Source of the DNA: Oegoconia quadripuncta
Lineage: Eukaryota > Arthropoda > Insecta > Lepidoptera > Autostichidae
Reading direction: 5' to 3'
DNA: 64,000 nt
Assembly: GCA_949316235.1 (NCBI GenBank)
Contig: OX438750.1
Span: 20,090,865 to 20,154,864, forward strand
Under the pieces are notes generated by a model. That model saw only the letters and a program-made list of their open reading frames with translations. It searched no databases and had not been told where the DNA came from. Positions 57,660-64,000 of the stretch are shown one piece after another (the stretch's first letter is position 1; the number at the start of each line of letters is the position of its first letter). A program made the translations under genes and the position numbers.

Positions 57660-57905
57660 ATAGGTCGAAATGTGAAAAAAGTTTTTGGATTTCCCATACT
57701 AAGTTGTGTCACGTGAGCGGACACTTTGTATTGGAAGGCCACTATCACCAGCTTTTTTTTATAGATATAGATAGATAGGTCGAAATGTGAAAAAAATTTT
57801 TGGATTTCCCATACCATAGAGGAATCCCATACTAAGTTGTGTCATGTGACCGGACACTTTGTATTGGAAGGCCACTATCACCAGCTTTTTTTTTAGATAT
57901 AGATA
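57660..57905. repeat. Tandem duplication at the palindrome centre
   Basis: Copies 57660-57774 and 57775-57905 both start ataggtcgaaatgtgaaaaa and end atcaccagctttttttt plus agatatagatag. The second has a 16-base extra segment (accatagaggaatccc). Confidence 0.8.
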
Positions 57906-58165
57906 GATATAGTGGCCTTCCAATACAAAGTGTCCGGTCACGTGACACAACTTAGTATGGGAAATCCAAAAAAATTTTTCACATTTCGACCTACGTTTGT
58001 ATGGGAAAGTTGTTTGTTATCATATCACGGACACTATTACCAGTTTCTTTTTCAAAGATTGATTACCAAATTAAGAAATACTAAATAGATAATCTTGGAA
58101 CAATCATAAATAACATTTTTAAATAATTATAAAAATCAAGTAATAAAAGTCTAGTAAACTTAAAC

Positions 58166-58312
58166 GGGAAAAGAAAAAGAGGAAGACCGAGAATAAGCTA
58201 CATGCAGCTAACAAAAGAGAAGTTGAACGTCGTGTTGTATCAGGAGGTCAAGAGGAAGGCGGAGAGCAGAGAGATATGGAAAAATCTCCACCGACAAGAG
58301 CATGGCTCTTAA
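58166..58312 (+). pseudogene. Captured LINE RT C-terminus, right arm copy
   Basis: 49 codons with stop: GKRKRGRPRISYMQ, KEKLNVVLYQEVKRK, ESREIWKNLHRQEHGS-stop, then a gatgatgatgatga tail. The GKRKRGRPR box followed by a short basic helix and a GAT-repeat tail is the end of an abundant lepidopteran LINE. It is open in both arms, so capture preceded the formation of the palindrome. Confidence 0.7.
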
Positions 58313-58887
58313 ATCAGATGATGATGATGAAACTTAAACTAATCTTTGTGGGCTAAATAGATAAATCTTTGTAGGCTAAATAGATAATCTTAAAATAATC
58401 ACAAATAATCATAAATAATCATAAATAATACTTTGTATTTATTTTGTGGTTATATTGTAGTAATTCTCTAGTCTAGCCAGTATACATAGAAGCTTATTTT
58501 TTAGTAAAAAAAATATTTTTAACGTTGAGTATATTTACTTCTTTATAATAATAAAAGTAAAGCAATCTATTATGTTAAAAAAATGATTAAAAATTTTACT
58601 TACTACTTTTCTATTTACCTAGGTGAAATATTTTATTATGAGTCCGAAACAGAATCAACTTCCGAATGAAAGGTCATTTACCTTGTGGTGCGAATCGACC
58701 CATTCAAAATTTGCAGGTGGCGATTCACACCACCGGTGCGAAAGGGGCTCTTCAAAAATTGAATGGGTCGTTTCGCACCGCGGTGCGAACCGTGTGTGGT
58801 GTGAATCGCCACCCGACCCTTTAAATCACATAGTACTGAGTTTATTTCATCAATCACTATTTCAAGAGTCTCAAAATTGCTATTTAC

Positions 58888-58999
58888 TTGTTTCCACTTG
58901 TTTGGCTTCCACGTGGCTCTGCTCTTTCGGGGATAGCAGAAAATCAATGTTTTGCGCAATGAGCAATCTAATACACTGCGCTATGATCCATTTGTACTG
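58888..58999 (-). CDS. Possible exon of an unidentified gene (37 codons)
   Basis: On the minus strand an acceptor (gtgctgcag) precedes an open stretch reading QYKWIIAQCIRLLIAQNID, FLLSPKEQSHVEAKQ and VET, then a GTAAAT donor-like site. The peptide is amphipathic and protein-like, longer frames on either side are closed, and both splice-like signals fit. I do not recognise the protein. The palindromic element sits 70 bases downstream, in what would be its next intron. Chance remains possible. Confidence 0.35.
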
Positions 59000-59250
59000 C
59001 TGCAGCACACACATTGGTTAGTGTTACAAAAGTATGTTATTGTTGTTTTATTACCTTATTTGTGTATCAATATGTATAAACTAAATCCCACCAAAAACAT
59101 TCTGTAAAAAACTAGCCAAATCTCGATGGAGCTGCTTGATTATCTCTAAAAAGTAATGAAATCTATACAAAGTCGTGCCAAGTGTAAGGTTCCTTACTGC
59201 GATTTCTTTATTATTATAGTTAATGTTGTGTGACTTGGCCGTTGAAGGGT

Positions 59251-59313
59251 ACACAGGGGTACAAAACCAGGTGCTCCATGACACCATTGCACCAATCTGT
59301 CGCCAGAACCGCT
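59251..59313 (-). pseudogene. Inverted partial copy of the LANCL exon
   Basis: Reads SGSGDRLVQWCHGAPGF on the minus strand, identical in wording to the plus-strand exon, but the N-terminal half is missing where the inverted duplication starts. Confidence 0.65.
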
Positions 59314-59407
59314 ATTAATGTTATTAATCATGTTATTAAGAATGTTCAACGGCAATCTATTAGCGAATAATCTGTGTGGCGTTTACATAACATTCTTTAT
59401 ACGTTAG

Positions 59408-59599
59408 TGGCTTTATCAAGCCTACAATTGACTGGTTATTGAATCAACGTTTTCCAAGTGGCAATTTTCCATCGTCAATGCGTAGCGGTTCTGGCGACAG
59501 ATTGGTGCAATGGTGTCATGGAGCACCTGGTTTTGTACCCCTGTGTACCCTTCAACGGCTAAGTCACACAACATTAACTATAATAATAAAGAAATCGCA
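59408..59599 (+). CDS. LanC-like protein (LANCL) exon, partial gene
   Basis: LANCL proteins are cytosolic zinc and glutathione-binding relatives of bacterial lanthionine cyclases. An acceptor (tacgttag) and a GTAAGG donor bound an open stretch reading FIKPTIDWLLNQRFPSGNF, PSSMRSGSGDRLVQ and WCHGAPGFVPL. The GNFPSS block and W-C-H-G-A-P-G are hallmarks of eukaryotic LANCLs; the Cys and His of WCHG belong to the zinc site. After VPLC the peptide no longer fits the family well, so the real 3' end may differ. Only this exon is seen. The inverted copy next to it suggests a rearranged locus or pseudogene. Confidence 0.65.
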
Positions 59600-59713
59600 G
59601 TAAGGAACCTTACACTTGGCACGACTTTGTATAGATTTCATTACTTTTTAGAGATAATCAAGCAGCTCCATCGAGATTTGGCTAGTTTTTTACAGAATGT
59701 TTTTGGTGGGATT

Positions 59714-59908
59714 TCACTTCTTTTTGTAGAAATGTGGGCATATTACATATATGCCCACGTTTCTACAAATATACTTGATACTGCAAGTTGAGTCAGTTCT
59801 ACCATACACCAAGAAAGATATTGAATGGAAGAGACAAGACCCGTCTTTGGGCATACCAACTACTTGGTAGCCACTAAGTTCATCGTCGTCTTTTAATAAT
59901 ATCGACAT
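59714..59908 (-). pseudogene. OTU-type cysteine protease N-terminal fragment
   Basis: ATG at 59908 gives MSILLKDDDELSGYQVVGM and PKDGSCLFHSISFLVYG. The D-G-S-C-L-F-H-S-I block is the OTU catalytic Asp/Cys loop, and V-V-G-M-P-x-D-G-S-C wording is common in OTU domains carried by insect mobile elements. The match ends at about residue 37, where the frame runs into a hairpin (gtagaaatgtgggcatat / atatgcccacgtttctac) beside the inverted duplication. The His of the triad and the rest of the domain are missing. Confidence 0.6.
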
Positions 59909-61335
59909 TTTTTACGATAATTATTATCTTGCAAAATCAAACACAATTAAACTCAACGACCTTTAGTATATGGACAACAAATCAGAAATACCGATAATAT
60001 TTAGACTAAAACCTACTTATATCTTTAAGACTTCTTTTGTCTTAATAAAAAAAACTTAAAGAAAATATTACTCAGCCTACTCAATCTAACAAACTATAAG
60101 CAAAACGTTAACTCTTAATTATTAGACAAGTGTCAATATAATTAATTATCAATGAACTTTCTACCAAAGGTACTACCTACCTAGTACTGAAATACAGCTA
60201 AATTAATGATATTTTTAAACGAAACGAAGTAATATCTAACTAAATAAACTAAACTAGAATACTAGAAAAGTACTTATAAACACGAACGCGATTCGAAGTA
60301 AATAAATGAACTAACTGTAAATTAAACCTAGAAAACTAAAAGTAGGTACTAAATAATTAACAATTAAATAAAGTATTCAATTGAAACTTCTTTTAATTCT
60401 GATAATTAAGTAATAATCAGTAATCCGTCACTAACCATATAATTCCTAACCTGTTTAAATCTTTGAATTAATATAATAACAACCTGCCAATTAACCTTAG
60501 CAAACCTCACGAAATAATCAGCGAAATCAACGAAATGCAAATAATCCCTCCTAATCCCTAGCAAACATTTTCAAGTGCAATGTCGTAAACGACTGTAACG
60601 CGGCCGGTTGCCACTTTGCCATATAAGGTTATCGGAAAAACAAAACGTAAGCGCGTTTTAAAATACAGTCAACGCCATCTAGCGACGCGTGCGGGTATCA
60701 CCGCCACTCTTAGCCAATGCATTATATTTTGACCAAATTTTCGTTTGTTTATTTAATTTGTGTAATGTTCGAGTAGAATAAAATTAATCGTTTGACTATT
60801 TCTTCTTGTAAACTTGTAATAAGTATAAGTAAGTATAAGTATAAAAGCCAGTCTAGTCTTATCCAGAGTTTTCCTTTAATTTTATTTATATTCGTATTAA
60901 AAGCAGAAGGGAAGGCATTCGCCCAGCAGTGGGACGCTATAGGCTAGATTAAATTAGAAGATGTGTCCCACTACGCTGGATTTTTGCAATGACAGTCGAT
61001 TTTTCTATGTACCAATAGTAGAAGGGGGCATTACCATATCTCTAATACAGCTGAGACCAGCTGAGGGTTTTTCATCAGATACTTCAGACCTTCGATTTTT
61101 GACATCAAATGAAGCGGCCCACCAAGTTGAATATTTTTTGTAAAGGCGGTATATGTCGATCTCTAATAGTTTGGTTGGGCTCTTGTGTTTCCTAATCAGG
61201 GTCACCAGCTACTCCAGATCTTCGATTATCCTAGTTTTTATAGTTTTCCCTTTATGTGGCCATTGAACCATAACTCTGTACCAAATATCAGCTCTCTGAG
61301 TTTATGGGAAGTACTAGTTCTATTTTGATGATTAT
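59909..61335. other. Non-coding DNA with repeat debris
   Basis: Could contain the 5' region of the OTU fragment (a GC-richer stretch at 60590-60720). A LINE tail remnant (gcccagcagtgggacgctat) is at 60921-60942. Two near-copies of a ccagctgagggtttttca/ccagatcttcgatt type repeat lie at 61048 and 61204. Confidence 0.35.
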
Positions 61336-61371
61336 GAGTGAGTGAGTGAGTGAGTGAGTGAGTGAGTGAGT
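61336..61371. repeat. (GAGT)n microsatellite
   Basis: About nine GAGT units, then the start of a dispersed repeat (aactacggaactaaatgacc, gacttgaaattttgg). This microsatellite-plus-body arrangement is common in moths. Confidence 0.85.
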
Positions 61372-61896
61372 GTCATAAATGCGAAACTTTGCTTTCGCTT
61401 AACTACGGAACTAAATGACCTACAGACTTGAAATTTTGGATTTTAAGTATGTGATTATAGCTTACTGGATGACGAAAATTTCTGCGTTCTAGTCTTATCC
61501 AGAGGTTCTAAAATAGGGGCCTGAAAATGCGGCGAAATGGTTCCAGTAAAGGATGGTACGGCAGTGTTTGCTTCGCGCTCGACTTGGCGGGGGCACTGCC
61601 GTGCCCCCAGATGTATGTCGGACTATGGAAACAAACAATGGCTTTTCTATCTATTTGCTAAGGTAGGTATCTAATTACAAACAAACTGAAAATTGAATGA
61701 GGCTAACTCTTACCAATTGTGGTACATACCTTAGCAAATAATAAAAAGGAGTACAATTGCCGTCTCGTAAATCGCATACCGGTTATTACTAACAAGGAAA
61801 TATCACCCTGTGTTTTAACATATTGTAATACATACGTATGCATATCATGTCGTAAGCAGATGGTTAAATTGCACATTCAATTATCTATATTATATA
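61372..61896. other. Dispersed repeat body, otherwise non-coding
   Basis: Continues from the microsatellite to about 61650 (gggcactgccgtgccccc, then a LINE-like tail). No gene. Confidence 0.4.
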
Positions 61897-62580
61897 GGTG
61901 GATCATAATATGGGAATTGCGCGATTGTGAAGCGGAAGGTTGTAACATCAGCTGAAGCAGCGCCTGGCAGACGTATGTGATGGCTGATACATCAACCGAC
62001 GCTGAGCTTACCAGAAACCTTGATAATTTTCTATTTGAACAAATCAGGACCATGATAGATGGTAAAATTGCCAACATGGAGGGTATTACGACGACCTGTT
62101 TGGTGTAGTGGTTAGAAACTCTGACTGCTATACCAAAAGGTTGCGGGTTCAAATCCCGCTAGGGGCATAAGTTTGTATGATGTTATGGATGTTTATCATT
62201 TATTTATGTATTTATTTAGAAAAAAAATGTAGCTGTGTAGTATATCAACCAACTGGTATCCATAACACAAGCCTATAAGTTGCTTAATGTGGAACTAGAT
62301 GGCGTTGTGTGTATGTCCAAAAATTTTTTTTAATTATAAATATATATTATTTATAATAAAAAAAAATACCAGGCCTTCTTAGCCCAAAAGCGGCAGAGCC
62401 CAAACAAGGTTCATCTGACTAGGAAGACTCAGTCTAAGTACAAACAAAAAGGCGAAGACATTGCCAAAGAATGGCCTAGCGAAACTACCTGTCCCTATTA
62501 TGGGTCAAGTAATGGTGCCAAAACATACGCCGGCGCCCGAAACCTGGTCCAAGATTGTGTGCAGAAAGGCCAATTACTCA
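61897..62580 (+). pseudogene. LINE ORF1 (gag-like) relic, split by a SINE
   Basis: The 5' block reads YVMADTSTDAELTRNLDNF, LFEQIRTMIDGKIANMEG. The 3' block reads KKAKTLPKNGLAKLP and PAPETWSKIVCRKANYS-stop. 'xxLDNFLxEQIxxMxDxKIxxMEG' and 'E-T-W-(S/T)-x-(V/I)-V-x-R-K-A' are recurring words in ORF1 proteins of lepidopteran R1/Jockey-type LINEs. They bracket the SINE exactly, showing the SINE inserted into this older copy. The zinc knuckles and ORF2 are not present. Confidence 0.6.
62092..62367 (+). mobile_element. tRNA-derived SINE, full-length copy
   Basis: A box in tttggtgtagtggttag (62099-62115) and B box in gcgggttcaaatcccgct (62143-62160), 35-40 bases apart as in Pol III promoters. The body follows (cataacacaagcct, gtggaactagatggcg) with an A-rich tail. 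Not a tRNA: no closable acceptor stem, and the body is shared with copies at 7350, 24507 and 63850. Confidence 0.8.
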
Positions 62581-62707
62581 TAAGCAGATTGTATATCAGA
62601 ATATTTGTGATTATAAATATATATTCATTCATTTAATGCGAAGGCAAACGCTAGCGGCGAGAAGATTCCGAAAAATTCGAGCTGATCTTCCTTTAATTTA
62701 AGACACA
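62581..62707. other. Short unassigned spacer
   Basis: Nothing recognised. Confidence 0.4.
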
Positions 62708-62847
62708 ATGGTGTCGATGCGGATGTACACCAACTAAAACCAGTTTTAAAGTAGTACTGTCTCTATCGCCCTGGAACAGTACGATGCGACGGCACCACTC
62801 CAAAACTGGTTTTAGTTTAGTTGGTGTACATCCGCATCGACACCAAT
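62708..62847. mobile_element. Hairpin MITE, 140 bp
   Basis: Left atggtgtcgatgcggatgta then caccaactaaaaccagtttt; right aaaactggttttagtttagt then tggtgtacatccgcatcgac and accaat. The arms pair over about 42 bases. Confidence 0.8.
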
Positions 62848-63338
62848 GTTTCATTTTGATTCGATTATTACTAATCATCATTACCCTAACGATTGGTCCT
62901 ATAAAATCAGAATGATTTTGTTGGCTTTTCTAGTGATTCGACTCCCAACCCATGTCTAGCTACTTTACGGCGTCATAGAAACTATGAGATTTATCGTGAA
63001 CGTTGATCAACAAACAACAACAACAACAATATATTGGTTGGTGGAGGGCATTTTAAATGTCCGCCTGGCTAGTTACCACCATCTTATCTAAATCTACCGC
63101 CAAGCAGCAATGTTAATAGCATTGTTGTATTCCGGTTGTCAGAAGTCAACCCGTTAAGAATAAAAAAAAATACAAAGTACAGTAAAGTTGGATAGGTACG
63201 CACCGTAATAGACAGGTATAACAGGGAGATTTGTGACTCATTGATACGGACCGTCTTCAAAAAATTTGCAAGCCAAATTAGTACCATTTCCTGTTTCGTT
63301 CAGTTCTGATGACAACATTTATATGATAGACATGAATT
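62848..63338. repeat. LINE 3' region and (AAC)n run
   Basis: An AAC microsatellite is at 63005-63029. Then ggcattttaaatgtccgcct, ttaccaccatcttatct and accgccaagcagcaatg, words typical of a common lepidopteran LINE 3' UTR. Remainder unassigned. Confidence 0.45.
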
Positions 63339-63500
63339 GATGCTGCAGCCAGGATCGTCTCCTCCCGCGGTGAACTTAAACGTTAAAAGCACGGGTACAA
63401 AATTTTGCACATGATTTTCGCGATGTCCTGATGCTGCACCCAGGATTGTCTCCCCAACGGGGTTCGCTTCAACAGTTAATATCACGGATACGAAGTTTTG
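63339..63500 (-). repeat. Imperfect tandem duplication, two ~85-base units
   Basis: tgatgctgcagccaggatcg...cacgggtacaaaattttgca and tgatgctgcacccaggattg...cacggatacgaagttttgca are two copies with about 80% identity by eye. Read on the minus strand the peptide repeats too (VQNFVPVLLT / MQNFVSVILT). No family recognised. Confidence 0.65.
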
Positions 63501-63849
63501 CATAAGCTTTTATACTTTTAAATCTCCTACACTCGCCTAAAATAGTTGCGAAAGATCACGTGAAGGAAAAAGTAAAGTTACTATTATCAACTATAATTAT
63601 TATGTATTCTGTGATAATATATAGATATTTAATTTGTATAATATTCCCTATTATTATTTTAGTTGGGTACTTATTAAATAAAAGCTTGGTTTAAAAACAA
63701 TACTTTAAATTTATTGGGGTGGCAGGGATAGCTGTTCTAGTAAAATGACGCCGGATATGCCAGATTTCCGGATTGCAATCCCTAAATGGTCATGGTCCGA
63801 ACAATTGTTTAATTAAGGATTCATTAATGTAAGACAAATAAATAATAAT
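63501..63849. other. Non-coding DNA
   Basis: A possible minus-strand SINE-type head (tttccggattgcaatccc) is at 63764-63782. Otherwise nothing. Confidence 0.35.
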
Positions 63850-63920
63850 AATAATAAATATCCTTAAACATACAGCGCCATCTAGTTCCACAGTAAGCAA
63901 CCTTAGGCTTGTCGCATTTT
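63850..63920 (-). repeat. SINE 3' tail, minus strand
   Basis: acagcgccatctagttccac then agtaagcaacc...aggcttgt is the reverse complement of the tail of the SINE at 62092-62367. The 5' part with the Pol III boxes is missing. Confidence 0.65.
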
Positions 63921-64000
63921 TACGTGTATTTTAAATTTTTGTCATTAATACGCATAAAATTACATGATGTAGTCAATAGGATTGCTATATAAGTAACTAC

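Larger units (their letters stand above)
56843..58819. mobile_element. 1977-bp near-perfect palindromic element with 8-bp target duplication
   Basis: The arms 56843-57774 and 57906-58819 are reverse complements over more than 900 bases with few differences. Termini are gggtcgggtggcgattcaca and its reverse complement ending acccgaccc. Outside lies tttaaatc on both sides (56835-56842 and 58820-58827). The terminal ~150 bases of each arm carry further inverted words (ggtggcgattcacac / gtgtgaatcgccacc; ttcgcaccgcggtgcgaa). One arm has an extra 120-130-base tandem copy next to the centre. No transposase is encoded. Long inverted ends, GGG termini, 8-bp duplication and captured sequence recall Mutator-like elements, but hAT, P or foldback origins are not excluded. 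Confidence 0.88.
59083..59715. repeat. Inverted duplication, two ~231-base arms around a ~170-base spacer
   Basis: 59083-59313 is almost exactly the reverse complement of 59484-59715 (one visible change: ggccgttg against caacggct). The arms include part of the LANCL exon plus downstream sequence. There are no transposon-like termini, so it looks like a fold-back duplication. Confidence 0.85.

Noticed and set aside
62099..62168. Apparent tRNA gene (A and B boxes)
   Set aside because: No acceptor stem closes and the following body recurs in three other places; it is a SINE head.
63300..63503. 67-codon minus frame with an internal peptide repeat
   Set aside because: The peptide repeat simply reflects the DNA tandem duplication; nothing suggests a protein.

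Overview
The window looks like a piece of a moth or butterfly (Lepidoptera) nuclear genome. It is AT-rich and has almost no long open frames. It is crowded with lepidopteran-style interspersed repeats: tRNA-derived SINEs, LINE tails ending in GAT, ATTG or ATTGT repeats, many short inverted-repeat elements, mariner/Tc1 and PIF/Harbinger relics, and tyrosine-recombinase retrotransposons. There are no bacterial-type operons, rRNA genes, canonical tRNA genes or CRISPR arrays. The species is not identifiable from what I can see.

Host genes are sparse. The clearest is one plus-strand exon (17269-17700) of a split ends/SPEN orthologue. It carries the second half of RRM1 with an Ala/Val/Gly-rich insertion in the RRM, between canonical splice sites. 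Most of the surrounding sequence could be its introns. Near 58.9-59.9 kb lie smaller protein fragments: a LanC-like (LANCL) exon with the WCHG zinc-site motif, an inverted partial copy of it, the start of an OTU cysteine-protease domain, and one unidentified possible exon.

Layout: 1-9.7 kb is intergenic or intronic DNA with short repeats and a PIF/Harbinger relic. 9.7-12.7 kb holds a broken Mutator-like gene whose C-terminal half changes to a charged repeat, followed by a three-copy 241-bp tandem array. 14.0-16.1 kb is a complete mariner-superfamily element with 268-bp inverted ends and an intact 353-residue transposase. 17.3 kb is the spen exon. 18-30 kb is mainly SINE, LINE and MITE debris. 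30.9-32.8 kb is a DIRS-like relic, split by a LINE tail and abutting a Tc1-like relic. 33.2-34.5 kb is a decayed DD34D mariner. 44.4-50.7 kb is a structurally complete DIRS-type retrotransposon on the minus strand (gag, RT/RNase H, tyrosine recombinase, inverted terminal repeats and an internal complementary region), interrupted in gag by a 1-kb insertion. 53.4-54.4 kb is a LINE 3' end. 56.8-58.8 kb is a 1977-bp near-perfect palindrome with an 8-bp target duplication and a captured LINE tail in each arm. 61.9-62.6 kb is a LINE ORF1 relic split by a SINE.

Most proteins here belong to mobile elements and act only on their own DNA. Only the 14-kb transposase looks potentially intact. The DIRS element keeps its replication architecture but its frames are broken.
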